A stretch of DNA of 64,000 nucleotides from Gautieria morchelliformis (taxonomy: Eukaryota > Basidiomycota > Agaricomycetes > Gomphales > Gomphaceae): positions 1 to 64,000 of the forward strand of contig WHVA01000292.1 of NCBI GenBank assembly GCA_015179125.1. The letters are read 5' to 3'. The notes below the pieces were generated by a model. The model saw only the letters and a list, made by a program, of their open reading frames with translations. It searched no databases and was not told the DNA's origin. A program made the translations under genes and the position numbers. Shown here piece after piece: positions 10,201 to 19,058 of the stretch (position 1 is the first letter of the stretch; every line of letters starts with the position of its first letter).

Positions 10201-10559
10201 TTGTATTGCACAAACTGTGTTGTGGAGGCTTGGGAATAAATTGCTATTTCCAGAGTGCTGAGTCCAAACCAGTAGGTTGGCCAGAGTTTGTGGGTGCGTA
10301 AGTGTCCACAGGCTCGAGTTCGGGCGCGCGCACGTCGGAGTTTGAATAAGCAGAGTTGTGGATACATGTGGATTCATAACTCTGCTGCAACAGAATAGAA
10401 GTGTTTGGGGCCAAGGACTTCGTTAAAAATGGCGAAAAAATGGTAGGAAATTAGAGGAAGTTTAAATAGTTCATGCCCAATGATAGCAATACCTGTATGC
10501 TATATTTTAAGCTCACTATATCGAAAATACATGGAAGTTCTCCTATTTGACCGGCAAAG
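10201..10559 (-). repeat. Module X, central inverted copy (loop of the foldback)
   Basis: Reverse-complement copy of 7363-7733, sitting between the two arms. Differences from the left copy are scattered substitutions and short indels, so neither copy is a very recent duplicate of the other. Short open frames here are continuous only by chance and show no domain. Confidence 0.85.
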
Positions 10560-11886
10560 CAGGATCCCATACACCAACCTATGCTACCATACAACAAGGC
10601 TATGCTAGGCTGTGCTGTGCCATGACTACACTCCTAAAATAGAATTAGGGTCATGACTCACTGCCAAGCTGAAGTATTATTGGTCCAAAGTCTTGTGACT
10701 TGGGAAATGACTCCTGCATGACTCAGAGCCTGGCTCGGCACGTGACTCATGCTCGAACTCTGGCGTATCATTGGCTGAGAGGCCTCTTACCAATGAAAGG
10801 CTGTGTTGAGCTAATCCTCTTTAAGAATAAGGGTGTATCTTATTCTTAGATGTGACTCATGCCTGACTCACTACCCCATTTCAGCATGACTCACCCCCTA
10901 ATCGTGGGCTGCGATTGGTCAACATGAGTTCTGACTCATTACCCTTTTTCACTCTGACTCACTACCCCATTTCTGCATGACTCAGTGCATGACTCACTCC
11001 CTAATCATGAACCACGATTGGCCAACACATGCTCTGACTCACTACCTTTTTTCTCTCTGACTCACTACCCCATTTCTGTGTGACTCAGTGCATGACTCAC
11101 ACCCTATTCGTGGACTGTGATTGGCCAACACATGCTCTGACTCACTACCCTTTTTCTCAATGACTCACTACCCTTTTTCTCAATGACTCACTACCCTATT
11201 TCTTCGTGACTCATTCTAGTCTATTAATAGATAGTAGATACAATATAAAAGGAGGCCTTACTGCCCACCTTTCATCAGCCAATACATCATCATCTACTAT
11301 CCATGTACCTCGTGTGACTGCCAAGCTTGCACAGCTTACTAAGCTGCTAACCCCAGCTAGGGTTATTATACTTACTTAGTGTATTAATTCTCAGTTAAGT
11401 AGTTGCATTTCTACTTAGCCACCCGGACTAACACTCCAGGTGAAATTCTGCAGAGTGAGTCTGACAATCGATTTCCTTGTCAATTAGCTCTCCAATACCC
11501 GAGACGAACTGATCAGTGACTTTCACAAGTCACTTCTTAAACCCTAGTCGCTCGTTTATTGCAGTGCATTGACGGTAATCGGGTCAGTCCACTTACAAAC
11601 TCTCCTGTGAAGCCATTCCTATCTTTTTGGAATACTTGGACCCCAGTAGTCGTCCTCGAACCTACAGACTTTTAGTTTATTGTTCAGTGCTGCTAAGAAA
11701 TGTATTGCCTTCCATCTGTATTAACTTGGACTAGTTCTTACGCAGATTGCAACCAAGGTACAAATATTAAATTATTTCCGGAGTTGTGCTGCAGCATTGT
11801 TTAATATTCTTTGAGTTTCGTATACGACACGTTCTGATAGACCAAAGTGTTAGCTCTGACACCAAAGTCTTGAAGGGTTCCAAAAC
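10560..11886 (-). repeat. Foldback element, right arm with TGACTCA array
   Basis: About 1.33 kb, the inverted partner of 7734-8791 plus 10030-10200. It contains roughly 18 TGACTCA heptamers between 10655 and 11215, often spaced about 24 bp apart with CTACCCTTTTTCTC or CTACCCCATTTCTG between them. The arm ends ...GGGTTCCAAAACA at 11886. It is longer than the left arm mainly because of extra minisatellite units (see 11135-11215), so the arms have diverged in unit number. Confidence 0.88.
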
Positions 11887-12144
11887 AATAGGTGGCATGC
11901 AGGTCCCAAGGTGTGTTGTCTTGATGTGCTCTTCACTAGCTCACCTCCCCATTGTTTCGTGTTTGCATCAGCAGATATTTTCTATTGTGTTTGTTTCTTA
12001 TATTATGTATCTCAACTGTGCAACCCCCTGCACTGTCCTAATCCATCACAGTCTCTCTCCCAGGCACTAACAGCTCATATGCCTTCAATATAAGTAGCTT
12101 GCATTCGCATGTATACTCGCTAGTTCAATTGTCATACATCCACC
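11887..12144. other. Flank between foldback element and gag relic
   Basis: T/C-rich sequence with no gene recognised. It may be the 5' region of the gag relic that follows. Confidence 0.3.
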
Positions 12145-12713
12145 TTGTGCACTACCTTGCCATATCATGATCCTCGTCCTAAACCTCCCCTTCTAGATCA
12201 CTACCTCTTAGAAAGGGCTGGGGTCCTTTACTTAGGTCACCCCATACATCCCTTACCCATCATTACTGGTTCAGCCCCCTTCACTGAACCACATCCTTCA
12301 CTGCACAAGGCATTCAGGCATTTGCTGTTTTTGCACATCCATGATTGGCTGACACACAATACTAAACACCCAAAAACCAATCTTGACACATACCCTCATG
12401 TACCATCACATGTCTAACAGGTTTGACGCAGTCATGCAGGGCATGAAGACTGTTTAGGAAATGGCTGAATGACTTCATGAAGTATTCAATGCACATGATA
12501 CAGCCACTGGATGACTACACATTCCGCAGACAGTTCATGTCCGCATTGCACAAGACATTGCGCAATGAAGTCCTCAAGAAGGGCTATAATGCAGAGTCCA
12601 GCTCAATTGAGCTGCTCTTCAAGACAGTCTGCATGATTGAGGAAGTATGCCAGAACAAGGCGAGGATTCCCTTACCTAAGCAAGCTACTATATACTTAGC
12701 TACTACCAGCTAG
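12145..12713 (+). pseudogene. Ty3/gypsy gag relic
   Basis: Broken plus-strand coding DNA. The clearest part, 12477-12713, encodes YTFRRQFMSALHKTL then REVLKKGYN-like (NEVLKKGYNAESS) and IELLFKTVCMIEEV, which resembles the capsid region of Agaricomycete gypsy gag proteins. Just upstream, another frame reads FDAVMQGMKTV before stops. Several frame changes and stops show it is dead. No zinc knuckle follows. Confidence 0.6.
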
Positions 12714-13264
12714 GACATTAGCAAAGTAGGCACATAGGGAATGAGCTCGATAGGGGCAGGAGGTTAATAAGAGAGGTGTCAGGTAAGGAGTATGCGGTCT
12801 CAGCCATAAGCCAAGAAGCAGGTTTTGATATCAAGCAGAGAGGTCTTAAGTACAAGAAGCTAATTCGATATCTGAAATGAGGAACTACGATACATGGACT
12901 GGAGGTCTATATAGTAAAGTAGCATGCAGGGTCGCGAAGAGAACATGATCGGATCAATGGTCAGGGGGACAAAGGGTCAGGCAAATGGGGAACTAACTAG
13001 AAAAGGGAATCAGGGGTGATGGAAGGTGCAAAGGGAAACCCGAAGGAAAGCCGAGAATAACCTGAGGTTCCCAAATGAGAGCCAAAGCCGAGGCTTCAGG
13101 TCTGGATTCAGGAACAGGTCATAACTGTACCTTCTCCTTATGGCCGAACCCATGAGGCCATAAGTGAGATCCCGGAGATCGCCAGGTTGGGGGGGGGTTA
13201 CATAAGCTTTGTTTCACATTCTGCTTCTTGCCTTCTCCCATCATCATCAAAACTCCAGTGGATC
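12714..13264. other. No gene seen
   Basis: About 550 bp of purine-rich DNA with no open frame of note. A run of nine G at 13190-13198 is the only low-complexity feature. Confidence 0.4.
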
Positions 13265-14583
13265 ATGTCAGAAGTTCCTGAAGTAAACATTGACAAGCTC
13301 GAGGAGCTCGATGCAAAGCTCACGCAAGTGGAGCACAAAGCTGCGGAGCGGCTGAAGGTACTGCAAGAAAAACAACGACTTGCACAAGAGCGCATGGAAG
13401 CTGTGGAGAAGAAATGGCAGGAGGATGAAGAAAAAGCCGAGGTGGAACAGAAGGAGCGGGTGGTGCAGGCCGAGGCTGCGTGACTAGCTGAAGAGGCACA
13501 AAAAGCCAAGGAGGCTCGGAAAGCCAAAGAGGCACAGGCGGCAGAGAAGAAAGCCTTGCAGGCAAAAGCCGACGAGGCTCAGAAGGCACGGGGGCCAGCA
13601 TTCAAATGTGAGCGACAGCGACTTCTCGCTATTCTGGAAGCTGAAATGATTCAACAAGCCGATGTGAATCAAAATTATCACATCCTATCGCCTGAGCCGT
13701 TAGTCCTGGATTCAGCAACCGTGCAGGCTCGGTTCTTGGCGGCAAAACATGCAGTCGAAAGAAATATGGCTAAGGCAAAGCTGAAAGCCTTGGGATTGAA
13801 GAAGAGGAAAGCGACCGAGGAGTCAGACAAGGAGGAGTCGGATGAAGAGGTAAGTCCTCAGGTCGGGTCGGGTCGGTTCGGTTTGACTTATGCTTTTATT
13901 TTCAGCGCGAACCTTGCGATGCTTGCAGGCGTCGCCGAACCCGGTGTCTATGCCGAAAGAAAACCGCCTGACAGCAGTGTGTGGACTGAAAGGTCTGGTG
14001 CAGTCTCCTGGATGGGAAACGGAAATGGAAGGATGAGGAGGGAACCGAGGGGCCAGGGCTGAAGAAGGCCAAGGTGGCTTTGGTCAAGCTGTCGGGAGCC
14101 ATACTGATGGTGGACATCCATGCTGGGCCATTGGGAGCAGGGATCAAGGGCTTGAAACCCAACAGGTTTTCTGGAGCTGAGGTCTCCCTGATGGTGAGGG
14201 ACTTGCTGTCCCAACAAAACCAGCAGCTGGAGCAGAGCAATCACTTGCTCTGGGGAGTTCTGGATTTTGTGCAGCGGATTGAGTGGCACAACTCCAGACT
14301 AAACAAGCAGCTACACTTGTGGACTGCAGTGGCCGAGAACAGGGCCTTGTGGTTGGGTTTGGGTTTGGATTGGGGCAGGTTCAATTTGGCTGGGTTTGGG
14401 TTTGAGGAGTGTGGGAAGGGAAGAAGGAATGGAGGAAAAAGATAAGGGAAAAGAGAAGGAGACAGAGGAAACAGTGGAAGCGGAAGTGGGTTCGGGTTCA
14501 GGTTCGGATGATGGGGACAAGGAAGATGAGCAGGATGATGGGGGAAAGGACACAGATGAGGATGCCACTATGGAAGATAACTA
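13265..14583 (+). pseudogene. Retroelement-associated coiled-coil/Cys-cluster protein relic
   Basis: From ATG 13265 a frame encodes an acidic N-terminus (MSEVPEVNIDKLEELDAKL) and a long Ala/Glu/Lys/Gln heptad-like coiled coil. An in-frame TGA at 13481 stops it, but the same frame then continues as coiled coil to about 13850. After an intron-like gap, a Cys-rich stretch at about 13905-14010 (CDAC, CLCR, QQCVD) and a segment with SGAEVSLMVRDLLSQQNQQ lead to an acidic Glu/Asp/Gly-rich tail ending at 14583. Proteins of this plan (coiled coil, Cys cluster, acidic tail) are common near gypsy elements in Agaricomycetes; that placement is from memory. Stops and frame changes suggest a relic. Confidence 0.5.
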
Positions 14584-14817
14584 ACTAATATTTTCAGTTT
14601 TATATCTAATGTGAATCTTTTTTCTTGGTGTTTTTGTTTCGGGATCGGTATCAGGAACGGAAGTGAAATGAACAGAGAGAGAAAGGAAAAGCCAAGAACT
14701 ACAAGCATAGCTATTCTGCAAAATGGCCAAAATAAAACATAGCAAAGGAGTGTTTGTCTAACTAAGAAAGTGACCATGAAATGAGTGAAAAGGAAACGGG
14801 AGAGCCGAAGCTCGGGT

Positions 14818-16030
14818 TCAGGGAAGCCATGGTCCAGGCTTGGCAGGGTAGGCCAAGTGAAAATCGTTCACGATATTGGCAGCATGGCCAAGCTCGGTCG
14901 CAAGGACCCATGACATCTCTTCATCAGTACCTTCATAGCCAGCCCAACAGACGAGGTACAGGAGGTTACAGGGTCTACAGCGTCGGTCAATCTTGGAATC
15001 AAGAATCTCAGAAATCTCATACTCTGTCTCGCTGTCGATCTCTACTGGAGGCGGCGGAGACTGAACCTGGTTCAGGATGGTGTTTGGGATTGCGGGTTTG
15101 AGCATAGAGACATGAAAGACCGGGTGGACTGCCTCAAGGCTATCTGGCAGGTGTAGAATGTAAGCTTGGGATCCAGCCTGGCCAATAATCTCAAAGGGAC
15201 CGAGGTACTTCTCAGCCAGCTTCTTCAAGGGCTAGGTTGTCCAGAAGAACTGCACTTTTACAAACGCAGAGGATCCTATCGCGAACTCAGGAGCGGGAGC
15301 GCAATGCACGTCAGCCAAAACCTGATACCGAGATTGAGTGGATTTGATTTGCTCTTTCAAGGCAGCATGAAGCTGGTCAAGGTCAACTGCGAAGTCTTGG
15401 GCTTGGGAGGATGCGAGGTCCCGTTCGGGGTGAACTGTGAGGTTCGGGTTATATCCCTTGTTGGCAAAGAAGGGTGATATGCTGGTAGTTGCACTGGGAG
15501 CATTGTTGTACGCAAACTCGGTGAGTGATAGCAACTTGGACCAATTGTCCTGTTGGTAGTTGCAATACACACGAAGGTACTGTTCCAGAGTTTGGTTTAC
15601 ATGTTCGGTTTGACCATCACCTTTGGGATAATATCCCGAGGTGAAATGCAGTTTCATGTCGAGAGCCTTACCCGGGAAACAGAAAAAGTGGGAGATGAAT
15701 TCCGAACCTCACATGGCTAAGGACACTGTGCTTCAAGAAGATGTGCAAGACAAACAGGCGGGCAAGGTCTGTGGATGCGACCGTGTCATAAGTCAGAATG
15801 AATATGCTGTGCTTGGTTAAGCAGCAAACTACTACAAGGATTGCAGTGAATCCCAAAGATGCTGGCAACTGCTCAATGAAATCCATGGAGATGGAATTCC
15901 AAGGTTGCTTGGGTATTGGAAACTGCTGCAGGGAGCTGAAGGCCAATGATGCTGTGACTTTGAACGCAAGCAAGTAGTGCAGGACTTGCAAAGCTCGATG
16001 ACGAAACTAGTCATGCCATTCGGCTTGACC
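14818..16030 (-). pseudogene. Ty3/gypsy integrase with C-terminal chromodomain, broken
   Basis: Read on the minus strand from about 16030 down. 15668-15991 holds the integrase core start (WNSISMDFIEQLPAS and KHSIFI). 15232-15657 holds the rest of the core (GDGQTEHVNQTLEQYLR and TEFAYNNAPSATT). 14818-15228 holds KLAEKYLGPFEIIG, HPVFHVSMLKP and a chromodomain (EYEISEILDSKI then WAGYEGTDEEMSWV). The order and motifs are those of chromoviral Ty3/gypsy elements, whose chromodomain directs insertion to heterochromatin. Stops at the joins (for example before KLAEKYLG at about 15229, and near 15660) disable it. RT and RNase H of this copy are absent. Confidence 0.8.
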
Positions 16031-16698
16031 AATGGTCCCGTGGGTTTTCAATGTTTTATGAATGATGTCTTTGGAGATATGCTTAATGTATGTGTCATCA
16101 TGTACCTTGACAACATACTCATCTACTCCGATGACCCGGTCAAACACAGGGAACACGTCTGTGAAGTATTGCGGCGTCTTTGGAAACACGGTCTCTATGC
16201 TAAACCCAATAAATGCGAATGGCACCAAGATTCCATGGAATTATTAGGGTATATGCTGTCTACCAATGGCTTACCATGTCCGAAGACAAAGTCCAGACAA
16301 TCTGCGATTGGCCCGAACCTCGGAAGGTAAAAGACATACAGACCTTCCTCGGTTTCGCCAATTTTTACTGCCGCTTCATCTATAACCTTTCAGACATCAT
16401 GGTTCCCCTCACCCGGCTTACTCGTATAGGCACCCTGTGGGCGTTTACTGAAGAATGCCGAAAGTCCTTCAATTACCTCAAGGAAGCTTTCACTTCGGCC
16501 CCGATCCTGTCGCATTGGATTCCCAACCGGCCTATGGTCATGGAAACCGACGCCTCGGATTATGCCCTCAGCACAATCCTGTCTTTGTTTGATGAAGAAG
16601 GCGTCCTGCACCCAGTCGCTTTCCATTCCCAAACATTTTCCGGTGCCGAATTGAATTACGATGTCCATGATAAAGAGCTATTGGCCACGGCTTCCTGA
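16005..16698 (+). pseudogene. Ty3/gypsy reverse transcriptase-RNase H fragment
   Basis: Plus-strand fragment starting abruptly at VMPFGLTNGPVGFQCFMNDV and ending at the RNase H N-terminal region (METDASDYALSTIL, AELNYDVHDKELLA) at 16698. The catalytic RT motif reads YLDN instead of YxDD (about 16102-16113), so the second catalytic Asp is lost. A frame change near 16270-16310 is also needed. It abuts the minus-strand integrase fragment head-to-head, so the two are separate fragments, not one element. After 16698 the sequence changes to unrelated GC-rich DNA. Confidence 0.78.
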
Positions 16699-17054
16699 CT
16701 CGGCTTTTGCCTGGCTTGGCCCGGCCTATTGGTGGCCTTGGCTCAGCCCACGGCCTGCCTGGGCCAGGCCATGCCCATCACTGATTTGTTCCATCCGTTT
16801 GTAACTCGCCACAACACCAAGTCAGTGCTGTCCCCTTCCTCTGCATGCTCCCTCCCCGAAAATTCCAACAACTTTTTGACTTGTCTCTTCTGCCGGGGAC
16901 AGGGCGGTGGCGTTCACAGGCCTGGCGTCAATGTTGCCTGATGACGATGTGCTTGGCTATCCAGATCCGATGATAAGATTCGCTGGGACTCACCGGTGCC
17001 GAGCAAGACACCGTTCCTCTTAGCTAATCTATCCTGTTACATAATCAGCCTGGC
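16699..17054. other. GC-rich DNA of unknown origin
   Basis: Begins with a GGCC/GGCTTGGCC-rich stretch (16705-16775). One plus-strand frame is open for 70 codons but has no recognisable domain. Confidence 0.3.
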
Positions 17055-17133
17055 TGCGGAGCTGAGGCGTCAACAACCAGCTTGGTCAGTGGCTGACCAA
17101 TCCAGACTATCGGAACGACCGGCAGTTTGGTCC
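17055..17133 (+). repeat. 80-bp inverted repeat, left arm
   Basis: GAGCTGAGGCGTCAAC ... GACCGGCAGTTTGGTC pairs with the reverse complement of 17823-17902, with about one difference in eight. The arms enclose about 690 bp, including the tRNA-like SINE head. Confidence 0.85.
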
Positions 17134-17420
17134 AAATACCAAACCTTGCTCACCGTCGTTTCCCTTTTGGAGCAACTGTTCGACCTCCATCATCGGAGGG
17201 CGGAAAGTCTTAAATCCCCACCCCGACGCGATGCTTCGGACTCCGACGCACACGCTCATGTAAGTTCTCCACATCACAATGAAATTTATTTATAAAGAAA
17301 AACATAATATAATGGCAATAAAATGCCTCAGAAACATTCTGAAAGATTAAAACATGTTACATTTATTGTAACTATAAGTGTCTCATGTATGAATATATAA
17401 TGTTTAAAGGGTACATTTTG

Positions 17421-17520
17421 GTATAAAGTTGGCTTAGTGCAGTGGTTGGATCATTAAGTGTGTGTCGGGCTGGGCGTGGGTTCGAGCTCTGCTCAGCACA
17501 AATGTTTCCTTGGCACTTGC
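17421..17520 (+). mobile_element. tRNA-derived SINE head (candidate)
   Basis: A pol III internal promoter: an A-box-like TGGCTTAGTGC at 17430-17440 and a B-box-like GGTTCGAGCTC at 17479-17489, about 38 bp apart. This is tRNA-like in sequence and spacing but does not fold into a clean tRNA (no matching acceptor stem). The body may continue to about 17640 or to the GC-rich hairpin at 17642-17749. That hairpin is imperfect, with ends GCACGAACGAGG and CCTCTTCGTGC. I cannot see flanking target duplications. Confidence 0.5.
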
Positions 17521-17822
17521 ATTTATTTTTGTAAATGGTTCACTGGCCCTATTGGCTTTTTCTCTACTTTCTTTCTATACCTCAATGTGGCGTTTTAATT
17601 GTTGGTACATGAAATTCACGGTACACATATACTATTTTGGATGCACGAACGAGGCTTTAGCGTGCCGACCTGAACCGACTCGGTTCGGGGGACCCCCCGA
17701 GCGTAGCGAGGGAGGGGAGGGTCGGTGAATGGTCGGTCCTCTTCGTGCGCCCGGGAGAAACAGTAAAATTTACGCTCAACAATTTTTTTAATCTCTTAAT
17801 TGGTATTTTTCTAATTACTCAT

Positions 17823-17902
17823 GACCAAACTGCCGGTCATTCCAATAGTCTGGATTGATCAGCCGCTGACCAAGCTGGATGTTCACGCCTCAGCTCGGCT
17901 GC
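17823..17902 (-). repeat. 80-bp inverted repeat, right arm
   Basis: Reverse-complement partner of 17055-17133. It ends about 50 bp upstream of the RPC19 start codon, so it probably lies within that gene's promoter or 5' UTR. Confidence 0.85.
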
Positions 17903-17951
17903 TTCGTGAACTCCGCCTAGCGCTTCAGCGTCCATAAGTTTTAGACACCAA

Positions 17952-18510
17952 ATGGACGGCTCCCTAGGAAAATTACCCCCTAAGGTCTCCATCGTGAGTT
18001 GGCATATTCCTTACAAGGTCCTTCTGAGGTATCGGTCAATAGGTTAAGGGTGCCTCGCCGGACTTGTCCGCTGCTACGTATATCATTCGGCAGGAGAACC
18101 ATACACTAGGCAATGCGCTTCGGTGGATGCTTATGAAAAAGTGCGTGCCACTCCAGTATTAATCATTGTTGCTTATTAGCATGCCAGCCCAAATGTTGAA
18201 TTCTGTGGCTACAGGTATTGTTCGCTTGTTTGACCGTTACGCTCATGACATGCTACATTGTCTAGTGTTCCCCATCCCTCCGAAGAGAATATTCAAGTCA
18301 GAATTCAAATGTATGGTGCGTGCCGTCCCTCTTCAACTTTCTTGGGATGGACGCTGAACTTGCTGTTGACTCCTTTCAGATAACCAGTCCTCCTTACCTG
18401 CACTTCTCAAGGCGCTAGATGACCTGGACGACCTCTTTCGGGTCTTACACGAGAAATATAAGGCAGATATTGCAAAAAGAGAGTACGAACGATTTCACGA
18501 GATGGGATAA
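17952..18510 (+). CDS. RPC19: RNA polymerases I and III subunit AC19 (RPAC2)
   Basis: Multi-exon gene with exons too short to stand out as open frames. From ATG 17952 (MDGSLGKLPPK) spliced exons give SPDLSAATYIIRQ, ENHTLGNALRWMLMK, SPNVEFCGY, HPSEENIQVRIQM, LPALLKALDDLDDLF and KREYERFHEMG, with TAA at 18508-18510. HTLGN(A/S)LR, VEFCGY and HPSE..I..RIQ are the signature of the AC19 subunit, the bacterial alpha-like partner of AC40 shared by polymerases I and III. It nucleates assembly of both enzymes in the nucleus. Introns are about 40-60 bp with GT-AG ends (for example 18159-18180). The length of roughly 120 residues fits the family. The next gene, MSH6, is on the same strand 550 bp downstream. 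Confidence 0.88.
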
Positions 18511-19058
18511 AACACTTGTGACAGCTTGGAAGCAATCCGGCAGCGGTGTGTCTGGAACGGTCCATAACAGTCACTCACAAACTGTTTCCGCGACTTGTCT
18601 GACAATTGGAAGTAGGTACTACTTACATTGTGTGGCGCAGCAGTCAACTATTTTAATTTGTGACTCTGCCCCATGGCTAGTGCGCCAGCTCGGTGTCGCT
18701 GTAGTTTTATCCGCTGTATTAGCATATCCATTTCGTGGGCAGAGCAGCGACGTTTATGGTGCAAGAATACTCCATGACTATGTATTAATGAGGCAGTCGT
18801 TATGTGCTTGAGATCAGGTTTATAGAGAGCCTGGGCATCGGTCAAGGACTAAGTCACTACTTATGTCAAAGGTTTTCTGGAAGCTTTACTAACTATAAAC
18901 TCTGCCATTGTTCCCTCCAAAGCCCACAACGGTGCAGGCCAGTCAGTAAGTATTCGCCGTGACAATAACGCACGCGTTGTCACAGCACATATAGGAGATC
19001 GGTCCGTGTTTGCCGGGTCCTAAACAAGTACAAGCGCGTTGCGTTGTACCATCCCATC
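18511..19058. other. RPC19-MSH6 intergenic region
   Basis: Holds the terminator of RPC19 and the promoter of MSH6. Open frames here overlap the RPC19 terminal exon in another frame and have no domain. The only named site is the ACGCGT at 18972. Confidence 0.5.
18972..18977. promoter_or_regulatory. MCB-like element (ACGCGT) upstream of MSH6
   Basis: Perfect ACGCGT palindrome 87 bp before the MSH6 start codon. In yeasts this MluI cell-cycle box is bound by MBF and drives G1/S transcription of replication and repair genes, including MSH6. One hexamer can occur by chance, so this rests on position and gene identity. Confidence 0.45.

Noticed and set aside
8400-11220. Possible CRISPR-like array of regularly spaced short repeats
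   Set aside because: The repeated word is a 7-mer in diverged minisatellite units, spacers are themselves repeats, the arrays are mirrored and the organism is a fungus.
17421-17500. Functional tRNA gene
   Set aside because: A and B boxes are present but no acceptor stem, anticodon arm or T-arm pairing could be drawn, so a SINE head is more likely.
17680-17740. rDNA- or prophage-like GAGCGTAGCGAGGG motif
   Set aside because: Only a short GC-rich hairpin; no further ribosomal sequence around it.
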